A stretch of DNA of 64,000 nt from Frateuria edaphi (GTDB lineage: Bacteria; Pseudomonadota; Gammaproteobacteria; Xanthomonadales; Rhodanobacteraceae), in contig NZ_CP088251.1 of assembly GCF_021117405.1 (NCBI RefSeq), positions 3,209,001-3,273,000 of the forward strand, written 5' to 3'. The position numbers and the translations under genes were made by a program. The notes below the pieces were generated by a model. It saw nothing but the letters and a program-made list of their open reading frames with translations. It searched no databases and was not told the DNA's origin. Shown here piece by piece: positions 36,259 to 44,768 of this stretch (the stretch's first letter is position 1; each line of letters opens with the position of its first letter).

Positions 36259-38397
36259 TCAGAAATCCTTCTGCAGGCTCAGATACACCGCGCGCCGCGG
36301 AGCGAACTGCGGCGCGCCCACGCCGATGCCGCTGCCATCGCGCAGCTCGTAGCCGCGATCCAGCGCGTTGATCAGCGCCAGCCGGGTTTGGAGGTCGCCC
36401 AAACGCCCCACCGTGAAGTCGTGCGCCACGCTCAGGTTGAGCTGGAAATACGCCGGCAGGTGATCGCCGTTGGGTACCGCGCCGTCACGTCGCAGGCCGC
36501 TGCCGAACAGGTATTCCGCGCCGACCTGCGTGCGCTCGCCGAGCGCGTAGCTGATGCCGCCGGAGGAGGCCAGCGTCTGGTCATGGTCGAGGTGAATGTA
36601 ATGCTGGGCGATGTAGGCCAGGTCGTCCGGATCGAAGTTGTACTGGCTGGTGATGATGCCCTTGCCGACCGCCTTGCTGGCCGCGAAATTGAAGTAGGCC
36701 GAGATCGGACCTGCGCTGTAGTCGGCGGTGAATTCGACGCCCTTGACCCGGCCCTTGGCGAGGTTGAACGTCGAGTAGACCAGCGCCGAGCCGAACTGGC
36801 CCTCGTCCTGCAGGCGGTCGACCTTGCGGTAATAGGCGTCCACGCCGAGCGTCCACGGCCCCAGCACCTGCTGCACGCCGGTGTCGAAATAGTCCGAGCG
36901 CTCGGCCAGCGGCGTGTTGTTGCCCAGGTCCGGCACCGCGTTGGTGGTGCCGTCAAAGCGGGCGATGTTCTCGCTGGTGATCATTTCGGTGGCTGGTGGC
37001 GTGAAGTAGCGCGCATAGCCGGCGTGCACCGCCGTGTTGCCGGTGGCCTGCCAGACCAGTCCGACGCGCGGGCTGAGCTGGCTCTCGGTGCGCTCCAACC
37101 GGTAGCGGTCGCCGCGCAGGCCCAGGTTGAGGGTCCAGGTCTCGCCAAGGCTCCATTCGTCCTGCACGTATGCCGACCAGGTCTTCGCCGTGAGGCGGTT
37201 CGCGTCGAGGATTTCCTGCGGCGTGGTGCTGGCCTGGCCGCCCCGGGCGTCGGCGGGGAACACCCAGGCGTCGTTGCCGCTGCCGGCACGCTCGAAGCTG
37301 CCGTAAAGGCCGTAGCGCAGCGTGTGGGCGCCACCCAGCGGCGTGGCGAAATCCGCCTGCAGCGTGCTTGCGCGGTTGCTGCGGGTGACGGCGGAGGCGA
37401 CGCCGTTGAACATCAGCTCGCCGGCCCGGTCGGGGGTGTAGTCGACGTCGGTGTAGCGCTGGCCGAGCGACACCTGGTAACCCGTATGGCCGAGCTTGCC
37501 CTGCAGCGCGAGCACGCCGAAGCGTGTGTTTTCCCGCTGGCGGGCGTCGAGCAGGGACGAATCGAAAGTCGTGCGGTCGAGATAGCCGAACTGCGGCTGC
37601 TGGCCGGGCACATTGGGGATCTCGAAGCGGTTGTTGGCGGTGCCGAACAGGAAGTTCAGCCGCGTGTCGGCGTCGATCAGATAGCTGACGTCGCCGAAGC
37701 TCTTGAGCTGGTCGGTGTGGTCGTGGATAGGCTTGCGGCTGGCAGTCGGGTTCTCGATGCCCGCATCGCTTTCCAGATGGTTGGCCGTGAAGAAACCGCT
37801 CCAGCGGTCGCTGCTGCCCCACAGCGCGACGTTCGGGTTGAGCGTGCCGAACGAGCCTCCCGTGACGCCCACGCTGCCGCCATTGCCGAGCTGGTGGCCG
37901 CTCCTGGTGGTGATGTCGACCACCGCCGCGGTGCGTAGCCCGTACTGCGCCGGCAGCGCGCCGTCGAGCAGCTTCATGCTTTGGATCGTCCGCGCATCCA
38001 GCGTCTGGCCGAAGCCGGAGATCGACTCGGGAATGATGACCCCGTTGATGCGGTACTGCAGGTTGCCGTGATCGCCGCGCACGTGCAGGCCGCCGTAGGA
38101 ATCCTGCACCACGCCCGGCGCCTGCAGCAGCACCTGATTGACCGGCGTGGCCGCGCCGAGCGGCAATTGCGCGATGGCTTGCCGGTCGATCACGTACTGG
38201 CTCGAGCCGGTATCGGGCGAGAGCGTATTGCGCGCCAGGTCCAGCGCTGCGCTGACGTCGATCGTGCCCAGCTCGTGCACCTGCTGCGGGGCCGGCGGCG
38301 CCTCGGCGTCGCCGGTCGTGGCATCGCGCGGCGTGGTGGCGGCGAAGACGGGACTCAGGGCGCAGGCAAGGCTTAGGGCGAGCAGCGTACGGGGCAT
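36259..38397 (-). CDS. TonB-dependent receptor, probably zinc-regulated
   Basis: A 712-residue receptor with a signal peptide (LACALSPVFA, to about residue 19). The plug domain (about 60-175) includes NQVLLQAPGVVQDSYGGLHVRGDHGNLQYRINGVIIPESISGFGQ. The barrel ends with the hydrophobic strand AVYLSLQKDF, closing with Phe. The plug plan resembles receptors for metal complexes. A TGTTA-N5-TAACA operator resembling Zur boxes lies about 32-46 bases upstream of the start codon, and it also contains the best -10-like sequence (TATAAC on the minus strand). I infer repression by zinc-loaded Zur and a role in zinc uptake. The ligand is not proven. No znuABC genes are adjacent. Confidence 0.85.
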   Translation of the reverse strand: MPRTLLALSLACALSPVFAATTPRDATTGDAEAPPAPQQVHELGTIDVSAALDLARNTLSPDTGSSQYVIDRQAIAQLPLGAATPVNQVLLQAPGVVQDSYGGLHVRGDHGNLQYRINGVIIPESISGFGQTLDARTIQSMKLLDGALPAQYGLRTAAVVDITTRSGHQLGNGGSVGVTGGSFGTLNPNVALWGSSDRWSGFFTANHLESDAGIENPTASRKPIHDHTDQLKSFGDVSYLIDADTRLNFLFGTANNRFEIPNVPGQQPQFGYLDRTTFDSSLLDARQRENTRFGVLALQGKLGHTGYQVSLGQRYTDVDYTPDRAGELMFNGVASAVTRSNRASTLQADFATPLGGAHTLRYGLYGSFERAGSGNDAWVFPADARGGQASTTPQEILDANRLTAKTWSAYVQDEWSLGETWTLNLGLRGDRYRLERTESQLSPRVGLVWQATGNTAVHAGYARYFTPPATEMITSENIARFDGTTNAVPDLGNNTPLAERSDYFDTGVQQVLGPWTLGVDAYYRKVDRLQDEGQFGSALVYSTFNLAKGRVKGVEFTADYSAGPISAYFNFAASKAVGKGIITSQYNFDPDDLAYIAQHYIHLDHDQTLASSGGISYALGERTQVGAEYLFGSGLRRDGAVPNGDHLPAYFQLNLSVAHDFTVGRLGDLQTRLALINALDRGYELRDGSGIGVGAPQFAPRRAVYLSLQKDF

Positions 38398-38428
38398 CGG
38401 CAGTATTCCAAGGGAGGTTGGCAGGTGA

Positions 38429-38443
38429 TGTTATAACGTAACA
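38429..38443 (-). promoter_or_regulatory. Zur-like operator overlapping the -10 region of the TonB receptor gene
   Basis: The plus strand reads TGTTATAACGTAACA, half sites TGTTA and TAACA separated by five bases. It is AT-rich in an otherwise GC-rich region. On the minus strand it includes a TATAAC hexamer suited to be the -10 box. This pattern resembles gammaproteobacterial Zur sites, where repression follows from blocking RNA polymerase. Confidence 0.6.
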
Positions 38444-38548
38444 ATTCAGCTCGCCATCTGCCCCGGGCCAGAGGTCATGCCTCATCGCGCCGCATGCCCC
38501 ATTCACGGCCAGTCACCCACACTGGGCTTCCCGCCTGCAGGAGTACCC

Positions 38549-39229
38549 ATGGCCGATTCGCCGACCCAGGTTCCCGCCGTGCCCGCGCCGATCGAGCACA
38601 GCCGCATTACCGCGGCGATCCTCGATTTCGCCAGCCAGATCCCCGGTAGCCACGTCCACCGGGGCCTGCACCCGGAGGCGAAGGCGCGCGAACTGGCCGC
38701 CCAGGCCTCGCGCAAGGCGGCGCTCACGGCCGGTTCGCTGGCGCTGCCGCCGGGCCCGCTCGGCTGGCTGACGGTGTTGCCCGAACTGGTGGCGATCTGG
38801 CGCATCCAGGCCCAGATGGTCAGCGACATCGCGGCGGCCTACGGCCAGCACGCCAGCCTGGGCCGCGAGCAGATGCTGTGGTGCCTGTTCCGCCACACCG
38901 CGGCGCAGGCGTTCCGCGATCTGGTGGTGCGCATGGGCGACCGGCTGCTGTTCCGCCAGCTTTCGGCCACGTTGGCCGAGCGCGTGGCCAAGCGGATCGG
39001 CGTGAGCCTGTCGCAACGCGCGGTCGGCGCCGGCATCTCGCGCTGGCTGCCGGTGATAGGCGCCGCGGGCGTGGGCGCCTACGCCTGGTACGACACCCGC
39101 AGCGTGGCGCGCACGGCGATCGACCTGTTCGGCAGCGGCACCCTGGTGCGCACCGAACCGATGGCGATCCCGGATGACGGGACCGAGCCGGACGATGTCA
39201 TCGAACCGGACGCCCCACCGCCGCCGTGA
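38549..39229 (+). CDS. EcsC family protein
   Basis: A 226-residue protein of the EcsC family, named after a Bacillus protein encoded with an ABC transporter. The central part is LTAGSLALPPGPLGWLTVLPELVAIWRIQAQMVSDIAAAYG, followed by LSQRAVGAGISRWLPVIGAAGVGAYAWYDTRSVARTAID. These are the recognisable family blocks, with two or three hydrophobic stretches that could insert in the membrane. The acidic C-terminal tail is short and Pro-rich. The function is unknown. A GCAGGAG ribosome site precedes the ATG. It is followed 31 bases later by the pteridine reductase gene. Confidence 0.75.
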   Translation: MADSPTQVPAVPAPIEHSRITAAILDFASQIPGSHVHRGLHPEAKARELAAQASRKAALTAGSLALPPGPLGWLTVLPELVAIWRIQAQMVSDIAAAYGQHASLGREQMLWCLFRHTAAQAFRDLVVRMGDRLLFRQLSATLAERVAKRIGVSLSQRAVGAGISRWLPVIGAAGVGAYAWYDTRSVARTAIDLFGSGTLVRTEPMAIPDDGTEPDDVIEPDAPPPP

Positions 39230-39260
39230 CGCCCGGCTCCCTTTGCGGCAAGCTCGCCGC

Positions 39261-40007
39261 ATGAGCATCCAGCATCCCCGCCCCGTCGCCCTGGTCACCG
39301 GTGGCGCCCGCCGCGTCGGCGCCACCATCGCCCGCACGCTGCACGCGGCCGGTTACGACCTCGCCCTGCACTACCGCCACTCCGCCGACGAGGCTGCCGG
39401 GCTGCTGCAGGAACTGGAGCGCGCGCGCGCCGGCAGCACGCTGGCGGTACAGGCCGACCTTGCCGCGGTCGAGCGCCTGCCCGCGCTGGTGGAACAGGTG
39501 ACGTCGCGCTTCGGGCAGCTCGATGCGCTGGTCAACAACGCGTCGGCGTTCTTTCCCACGCCCGTGGGCAGCGCCACGGCAGCGCAGTGGGACGAGCTGT
39601 TCGCGTCCAACGCGCGGGCGCCGTTTTTCCTTGCCCAGGCCGCGTGGCCGGCGCTGCGCGAGTCGCGCGGGGCCATCGTCAACCTGGTGGACATCTACGC
39701 CGAGCGCGCGCTGGCCGGCCACCCGATCTACGTCATGGCCAAGGCCGCGCTGGCCGCCATGACGCGCACGCTGGCGCAGGACATGGCGCCGGAGGTGCGC
39801 GTCAACGGCGTGGCCCCTGGCGCGGTGCTGTGGCCGTCCGAAGGCAAGGACTACGACGACCGCGCCGCGATGCTCTCGCGCACGCCGCTGCAGCGCGCCG
39901 GCGCGCCGGAGGACGTCGCCTCCGCCGTGCTCTGGCTGCTGCGCGACGCACCGTTCGTCACCGGACAGATCATCCGCGTCGATGGCGGCCGCACGCTGGC
40001 GGTGTAG
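39261..40007 (+). CDS. folM: Pteridine reductase (PTR1/FolM-type short-chain dehydrogenase)
   Basis: A 248-residue NADPH-dependent short-chain dehydrogenase. The cofactor motif is TGGARRVG, the TGxxxRxG variant that marks pteridine reductases rather than the usual TGxxxGxG. The catalytic Asp, Tyr and Lys are in VDIYAERALAGHPIYVMAKAAL: Asp, then Tyr 13 residues later, and Lys four after that, the spacing known from Leishmania PTR1. The end GQIIRVDGGRTLAV is typical of the family. Such enzymes reduce dihydropterins (monapterin, dihydrofolate), and can back up dihydrofolate reductase. It converges with the DUF6159 gene via a hairpin and lies 1 kb from folK. Confidence 0.85.
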   Translation: MSIQHPRPVALVTGGARRVGATIARTLHAAGYDLALHYRHSADEAAGLLQELERARAGSTLAVQADLAAVERLPALVEQVTSRFGQLDALVNNASAFFPTPVGSATAAQWDELFASNARAPFFLAQAAWPALRESRGAIVNLVDIYAERALAGHPIYVMAKAALAAMTRTLAQDMAPEVRVNGVAPGAVLWPSEGKDYDDRAAMLSRTPLQRAGAPEDVASAVLWLLRDAPFVTGQIIRVDGGRTLAV

Positions 40008-40018
40008 GCACCGTTTGT

Positions 40019-40046
40019 CGCAGGAGCCCCACCCGTGGCTCCTGCG
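40019..40046. terminator. Hairpin between convergent folM-like and DUF6159 genes
   Basis: The CGCAGGAGCC arm pairs with GGCTCCTGCG around an eight-base loop, about 12 bases past the folM-like stop and a few bases before the opposite stop. It resembles the GTAGGAGC family of hairpins at 49153. No T-run follows, so termination strength is uncertain. Confidence 0.55.
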
Positions 40047-40052
40047 ATCGCC

Positions 40053-40907
40053 TTACTTCTTCGGACGGAAGGCGCCCTGCAGCAGCGCCGGCTCGAAACC
40101 GGTACCGCTCTCGCCGACCTCGGCGTAGCGGTACAGCGCCGCCGCGTAGATGCCCTGCAGCGAGGCCTGTACCAGGCTCAACAGCACCAGCGCGACCACC
40201 ACCACGACCACCGCCGCCACCACCACCGGCATCGAATGCAGCGCGAAGGCGCCGCCGACCAGCAACGCGCCGAGCAGCACGGCCATGAAGGTCATCAGCC
40301 CGAACGCAGCGCCCAGGCCCACGGTGCCGATCAGGTTCTCGCCCCACGTGCGCTTGAGCAGTTCCACGCTGCGCTTGACCGCATCGACCGGCCCCACCGC
40401 CTGGCTCGCCAGCACCGGCACCACCAGGAAGGTCGCCACCGTCCAGGCCAGGCCGAGCAGGCCGGCGACCAGACGGCCGACCAGGCCCAGCCGCTCCTGC
40501 AGCGCCCGCAGGAACAGGCCCACGGTGGCGGCGATCAGCGCGTAGCCCAGGATGCTGGCCCAGCGCGAGCGGGCCAGGGCCAGGCCATCGGACAGGCTGG
40601 TCGGCTCGCCGCGCAGGTGGCGCAGCGCGCAGCCGGCCAGCGCGGTGTTGAAGAACACGATCACGAAGTACTGCACCAGGTAGAAGGCGAACATCAGTAG
40701 CCAGGTCGCCGCCGACCAGTGCTCGCGGTCGAGCGTGCGGCCGTCGCTGGCGATCACCGCCAGCGCGACCGGCACCAGGAAACTCGCCGCCACCACCAGC
40801 GAACACAGCCCGGAAAGCAGCGGAAAGGCCAGCAGGGCCTTGTCCGACCGCAATACCGCGGCGCTCGCCTTCATCAATGCCCAACTGCGCGCAAACTTGC
40901 CGGCCAT
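40053..40907 (-). CDS. Polytopic membrane protein, DUF6159-like
   Basis: A 284-residue inner-membrane protein with about six helices. Segments such as SWALMKASAAVLRSDKALLAFPLLSGLCSLVVAASFLVPVA and LLKRTWGENLIGTVGLGAAFGL are recognised as the DUF6159 type. The helix VVAAVVVVVVALVLLSLVQASLQGIYAAALYRYAEVGE is unusually Val-rich. The function is unknown. The ATG at 40907 has a GGGGGA ribosome site. It is divergent from nothing close and likely monocistronic. Confidence 0.6.
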   Translation of the reverse strand: MAGKFARSWALMKASAAVLRSDKALLAFPLLSGLCSLVVAASFLVPVALAVIASDGRTLDREHWSAATWLLMFAFYLVQYFVIVFFNTALAGCALRHLRGEPTSLSDGLALARSRWASILGYALIAATVGLFLRALQERLGLVGRLVAGLLGLAWTVATFLVVPVLASQAVGPVDAVKRSVELLKRTWGENLIGTVGLGAAFGLMTFMAVLLGALLVGGAFALHSMPVVVAAVVVVVVALVLLSLVQASLQGIYAAALYRYAEVGESGTGFEPALLQGAFRPKK

Positions 40908-41019
40908 GCGTTTCCCCCTTCGATCCGTGAATACCGGACGCCTTTCTAGCATCGGCTCCGCGCGCGCGACAGTGGCTGCGAGCCTGCGGCAGCAACCTTA
41001 GGAGACGACCGCGTGCGCC

Positions 41020-41052
41020 CGCTCGCGCCCAACGGCGCTCCTACAGGGGAGT
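41020..41052. repeat. REP-like TGTAGGAG repeat supplying the folK stop
   Basis: The block CGCCCAACGGCGCTCCTACAGGGG (minus-strand core TGTAGGAGCGCCGTTG) is a word of a common interspersed family. The folK stop codon TAG (41041-41043) is inside TGTAGGAG. Related hairpins occur at 49153-49184 and 40019-40046. Confidence 0.5.
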
Positions 41053-41523
41053 CGGCGCGAGCGGTTCGCTTTGCTGCGGGAACGCCGCCCACAGTTCGGC
41101 CATGCTGCGTCCGTCCAGTGGATGACGCAGGTCGGGCGCGATGTCCGCCAGCGGCTTGAGCACGAAGGCGTGGCGCAGTTCCTTGCGCGGGATCTGCAGG
41201 TGACCGGAACCTTCGAGCACGCGCTGGTCGTAGAGCACGATGTCCACGTCCAGCGTGCGGTCGGAATAGCGCGGCACGTCGCGGCGCCGGCCGTGGCGAT
41301 CTTCCAGCGCATGCAGCCAGTCGTTCAGCGCTTCCGGTTCAAGCTCGGTGTCCAGCGCCACCGCGAGGTTGATGAAATCGCTGCCCTCGAAGCCCACCGC
41401 ACGGCTGCGGTAGGCCGGCGACACGTCGATCGCGCCGAAACGCGCGCGCAGTTCGTCCAGCGCCGCACGCAGGTGACGCTCGGGTTCGAGGTTGGAACCC
41501 AGGCTCAGGTAGGCGCGTCCCAT
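41041..41523 (-). CDS. folK: 6-Hydroxymethyl-7,8-dihydropterin pyrophosphokinase FolK
   Basis: A 160-residue kinase that pyrophosphorylates hydroxymethyl-dihydropterin using ATP, providing the substrate of dihydropteroate synthase. Signatures are YLSLGSNLEPERHLRAALDEL at the N-terminus, SPAYRSRAVGF, DFINLAVALDTELEPEALNDWLHALEDRHGRRR and the metal-binding SDRTLDVDIVLYDQRVL. The end ELRHAFVLKPLADIAPD is typical. The ATG at 41523 (MGRAYLSLGSN) is the standard start. It is next to an mscS-like gene and folB. The stop codon lies in a repeat, so the last few residues may be a recent extension. Confidence 0.92.
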   Translation of the reverse strand: MGRAYLSLGSNLEPERHLRAALDELRARFGAIDVSPAYRSRAVGFEGSDFINLAVALDTELEPEALNDWLHALEDRHGRRRDVPRYSDRTLDVDIVLYDQRVLEGSGHLQIPRKELRHAFVLKPLADIAPDLRHPLDGRSMAELWAAFPQQSEPLAPTPL

Positions 41524-41527
41524 TGCC

Positions 41528-42778
41528 TCAGGCCCCGGCCAGCGCGCGGGCACGCGCGGGTGACGCCAGCGCCGCGCGCACGTCCTGGCCCGAGGGCTGC
41601 TGGTACAGCGCCAGGCCGAACTCGGGCAGCAGCGCGAACAGGTGCTCGAAGATATCCGCCTGGATGCCTTCGTACTCGGCCCACGCCGTCGTGGCGGTGA
41701 AGCAGTACAGCTCCAGCGGTACGCCTTGGGCGCCGCCGTCGAGCTGGCGGACGATGCAGCTCAGGCCGCGGTGGATGCGCGGATGGCCGTCCAGGTAGGC
41801 CTGCACGTAGGCACGGAAGGTGCCCAGGTTGGTCAGCCGGCGTCGATTGGCCGGCAGCGTGGCGGCCTCGCCCAACGTCTGGTTCCACTGCGCGAGGTCG
41901 CGCGTCTTCGTCGGCAGATAGTCGGCCAGCAGGCGCAACCGGGCCAGGCGCGCGATCTGCGCCTCGTCCAGGAAGTGCACGCTCGCGGCGTCGATGTGCA
42001 GCGCACGCTTGATCCGCCGCCCGCCGCTCTCCTGCATCCCGCGCCAGTTCTTGTACGGCTCGGACATCAGCCGCCAGCTCGGGATGCTGGTGACGGTCTT
42101 GTCCCAGTTGCGCACCTTGATCGTGTGCAGGGCGATGTCGATCACGTCGCCGTCCGCGTTGAGCTGCGGCATCTCGATCCAGTCGCCGACCCGCAACAGG
42201 TCGTTGGAAGACAGCTGCACCCCGGCGACGAAGCCCAGGATGGTGTCCTTGAAGATCAGCATCAGCACGGCGGACATCGCGCCCAGGCCCGACAGCAGCA
42301 GGCCCACCTGCTTGCCGGTCACCGCCGCGATCACCACCAGCGCACCGACCAGGTACAGGCCGAGCTTGGTCAGCTGCACCGCGCCCTTGATCGGGCGCTG
42401 TTGGCCCACCGTCGTCTGCCGGAACACGTCCTCGGCCGCCGACAGCGCGGCGTTCAGCGCCATCACCACGCACAGCACCACCAGCGCCAGCATGGCTTTG
42501 GCCACTGCCGCTTCGACCGCAGCGGGCACGCCGGGGACCAGCGCGATGCCGTAGGAAAGCGCGAGCGGCGACGCCAGTCGCGCCAGCCATCCGAAGGCCC
42601 CGTGCTGCAGCAATGCATCGTCCCAGTGCCAGGCGGTGCGCCGCGCGACACCGCACACCAGCCGCAGCAGCAGGCGCCGGCACAGCTCGCCGGCCAACCA
42701 CGCCAGCGCCAGCACAGCCAGCACACCCAGCAGGGTGCGCATCCAGGGAAGATCGATCAGTTGGGACAGGGAAGGCAT
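41528..42778 (-). CDS. Mechanosensitive channel, YbdG/MscM-like MscS family
   Basis: A 416-residue inner-membrane protein close in length to E. coli YbdG. It has about five N-terminal helices. The pore helix and beta-domain follow (VGLLLSGLGAMSAVLMLIFKDTILGFVAGVQLSSNDLLRVGDWIEMPQLNADGDVIDIALHTIKVRNWDKTVTSIPSW). The FKDTI.G.VAG pattern and VxDI..HTIKV.NWD are typical. The cytoplasmic end is longer than in MscS. These channels open on osmotic down-shock. It lies 4 bases before folK in the transcription direction and downstream of folB, so the three may share a transcript. Confidence 0.88.
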   Translation of the reverse strand: MPSLSQLIDLPWMRTLLGVLAVLALAWLAGELCRRLLLRLVCGVARRTAWHWDDALLQHGAFGWLARLASPLALSYGIALVPGVPAAVEAAVAKAMLALVVLCVVMALNAALSAAEDVFRQTTVGQQRPIKGAVQLTKLGLYLVGALVVIAAVTGKQVGLLLSGLGAMSAVLMLIFKDTILGFVAGVQLSSNDLLRVGDWIEMPQLNADGDVIDIALHTIKVRNWDKTVTSIPSWRLMSEPYKNWRGMQESGGRRIKRALHIDAASVHFLDEAQIARLARLRLLADYLPTKTRDLAQWNQTLGEAATLPANRRRLTNLGTFRAYVQAYLDGHPRIHRGLSCIVRQLDGGAQGVPLELYCFTATTAWAEYEGIQADIFEHLFALLPEFGLALYQQPSGQDVRAALASPARARALAGA

Positions 42779-42855
42779 GCGGTCTCCTTTCGGCCGGTCG
42801 CACGCGGCACGCCACGGCCGCGGCGGACGACGCCGCGCAGGCGCCGCCGATGGGA

Positions 42856-43215
42856 TTACTGCGGGCGCGTGCCGCGTTCGATGCGCACGCCGACCGAGTG
42901 CGCGCCGCGCACGGCGCCGGGCTTGGACAGCTTCAGGCGCACCCACGCCACGCCGAACTCCTCCCGAATGATCGCCGCGCAACGCTCGGCGAGCGTCTCG
43001 ACCAGGCCGAAGCTGGAGCTGCCGACGTAGTCGATCAGGCGCTTGGAGACGTCCTTGTAGTTGAGCGTGTGCGCGATGTCGTCGCTGGCGGCCGGGACGG
43101 TGTTGTCGAACGCCATCTCGATGTCGAACGCGAGGGTCTGGCGCACGCGCCGCTCCCAGTCGTAGATGCCGATCACGGCGTCGATGCGCAGGTCTTCGAT
43201 GAAAACGATGTCCAT
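42856..43215 (-). CDS. folB: Dihydroneopterin aldolase FolB
   Basis: A 119-residue enzyme that splits dihydroneopterin into hydroxymethyl-dihydropterin and glycolaldehyde. Marks are DIVFIEDLRIDAVIGIYDWERRVRQTLAFDIEMA at the start, the catalytic Glu of IGIYDWE, TLNYKDVSKRLIDYVGSSSFGLVETLAERCA and the Lys in LKLSKPGAV. Length is as expected. It acts between FolE-derived dihydroneopterin and FolK. It leads the folB-mscS-folK group on the minus strand. Confidence 0.93.
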   Translation of the reverse strand: MDIVFIEDLRIDAVIGIYDWERRVRQTLAFDIEMAFDNTVPAASDDIAHTLNYKDVSKRLIDYVGSSSFGLVETLAERCAAIIREEFGVAWVRLKLSKPGAVRGAHSVGVRIERGTRPQ

Positions 43216-43314
43216 CGCGCCAGTTTAGGGCATGCAGGAGCACGCCGAAGTGCGTGAGCGCGGGAACGACCGTGCGGGCCGGCCCGCATGGCGTCGTGCA
43301 CTTTCGGTGCACGC

Positions 43315-44376
43315 CTACACCGGCTGCAGGCTTTCCAGGTCCCAGCGCGGCGACACGCGCACCGCTTCGTCCTGCCCTTGGCCCGCCGCCAGCCGGATCG
43401 CGCCGGCCAGCGCGATCATGGCGCCGTTGTCGGTGCAGAACTGCAGTCGCGGGAAGTAGGTGCGGAAGCCATCCTTCTCGCCGGCGGCCGCCAGCGTTTC
43501 ACGCAGGCGCCTGTTGGCACCGACGCCGCCGGCGATCACCAGCCGGTGCGTGCCGGTCGCTTCCAGCGCGCGGCGGCACTTGATCACCAACGTGTCGACG
43601 ATGGCTTCCTCGAAACCGCGCGCGACGTCGGCGCGGGTCTGGTCGGACTGATCGGACTGCTTCCACGCCAGCAGCACCTGGGTCTTGAGGCCCGAGAAGC
43701 TGAAATCCAGCCCGGGCCGGTCGGTCATCGGCCGGGAGAAGCGGAACGCGCCGGGCCGGCCCTGTTCGGCCAGCTTCGCCAGCGCCGGGCCGCCCGGGTA
43801 CGGCAGGCCCATCAGCTTGGCGGTCTTGTCGAACGCTTCGCCGGCGGCATCGTCCAGGGTGTCGCCAAGCAGGCGGTACTGTCCGATCGCGCGCACCTCG
43901 ACCAGCATGGAATGGCCGCCGGAAACCAGCAGCGCCACGAACGGCGGTTCGGGCGGATCGGGCTCCAGCAGCGGCGCCAGCAGGTGGCCTTCCATGTGGT
44001 GCACGCCGATCGCCGGCACGTCCAGTGCCCAGGCCATCGCGCGGGCCGCCGCCGCACCGACCAGCAGCGCGCCGACCAGGCCGGGACCGGCGGTGTAGGC
44101 CACGCCGCCGAGGTCGGCGGGGGTCATGCCTGCCTGCGCCAGCGCCTCGCGCACCAGGGGCAGCAGCTTGCGCACGTGGTCGCGGCTGGCCAGTTCGGGC
44201 ACCACGCCGCCGTAGTCGGCGTGCAGCTTGATCTGGCTGTAGAGCGTGTGCGCCAGCAGGCCGCGGCCGGGGGCCTCGGGCTCCCAGCGCAGCAACGCCA
44301 CGCCGGTCTCGTCGCAGGAGGTTTCCACGCCGAGAACGGGTTTGTTGGACGGGTTTGAAAGTTGGTTGGTGTGCAC
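43315..44376 (-). CDS. tsaD: tRNA N6-threonylcarbamoyladenosine transferase TsaD
   Basis: A 353-residue protein that transfers the threonylcarbamoyl group to A37 of tRNAs reading ANN codons, with TsaB and TsaE. Signatures are [16 protein letters not shown], the metal-binding [24 protein letters not shown], the [18 protein letters not shown] block and NRRLRETL. The first codon is GTG at 44376, giving a short extension before [12 protein letters not shown]. It is transcribed divergently from rpsU; the rpsU promoter overlaps the tsaD start. The tsaD-rpsU-dnaG neighbourhood is conserved in many gammaproteobacteria. Confidence 0.95.
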   Translation of the reverse strand: MHTNQLSNPSNKPVLGVETSCDETGVALLRWEPEAPGRGLLAHTLYSQIKLHADYGGVVPELASRDHVRKLLPLVREALAQAGMTPADLGGVAYTAGPGLVGALLVGAAAARAMAWALDVPAIGVHHMEGHLLAPLLEPDPPEPPFVALLVSGGHSMLVEVRAIGQYRLLGDTLDDAAGEAFDKTAKLMGLPYPGGPALAKLAEQGRPGAFRFSRPMTDRPGLDFSFSGLKTQVLLAWKQSDQSDQTRADVARGFEEAIVDTLVIKCRRALEATGTHRLVIAGGVGANRRLRETLAAAGEKDGFRTYFPRLQFCTDNGAMIALAGAIRLAAGQGQDEAVRVSPRWDLESLQPV

Positions 44377-44384
44377 GCTATACT
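44355..44384 (+). promoter_or_regulatory. Sigma-70 promoter of rpsU
   Basis: TTGAAA (44355-44360) and TATACT (44379-44384) are separated by 18 bases, both near consensus, and stand 65 bases upstream of the rpsU ATG. The element overlaps the first codons of the divergent tsaD gene. It is the best vegetative promoter in the window. Confidence 0.8.
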
Positions 44385-44448
44385 TCGCGGCTCGCCCTAT
44401 TCCACAGGCGCGCCAGGTTGGCGGGCCAGTTTACCACCCGGAGTTTTC

Positions 44449-44664
44449 ATGCCCAGCGTAAAAGTTCGCGAGAACGAGCCGTTCGAGCTTGCCCTGCGCC
44501 GTTTCAAGCGTACCTGCGAAAAGGCCGGCGTCCTCGCCGAAACCCGCAAGCGCGAGTTCTACGAGAAGCCGACCCAGGAGCGCAAGCGCAAGCGTGCCGC
44601 CGCGGTGAAGCGCCACCTGCGCCGCCTCTCGCGCGACGTTTCGCGCAAGACCCGGATGTACTGA
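44449..44664 (+). CDS. rpsU: 30S ribosomal protein S21
   Basis: A 71-residue, strongly basic protein: [26 protein letters not shown] at the start and [18 protein letters not shown] at the end are characteristic of S21, which aids mRNA binding on the 30S subunit. A CGGAG ribosome site precedes the ATG. It has a near-consensus promoter and is followed by a hairpin terminator before yqeY, so most transcripts likely end after rpsU. Confidence 0.97.
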   Translation: MPSVKVRENEPFELALRRFKRTCEKAGVLAETRKREFYEKPTQERKRKRAAAVKRHLRRLSRDVSRKTRMY

Positions 44665-44713
44665 TCCGTCTGCCGCTGCGTAGCGCGCGGCACGGCGGTT
44701 CTTTCATCCCCAA

Positions 44714-44750
44714 GGCCGGTGTTGCCCTCCACGGCGACACCGGCCTTTCG
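44714..44750 (+). terminator. Terminator or attenuator after rpsU
   Basis: A stem of about 11 bases (AAGGCCGGTGT with ACACCGGCCTT) around a 14-base loop ends in TTT. It is placed 50 bases after the rpsU stop and 19 bases before yqeY. It is likely to separate the abundant rpsU message from the dnaG part of the operon. Confidence 0.65.
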
Positions 44751-44768
44751 CGTTTCCGGAGATAGCCC

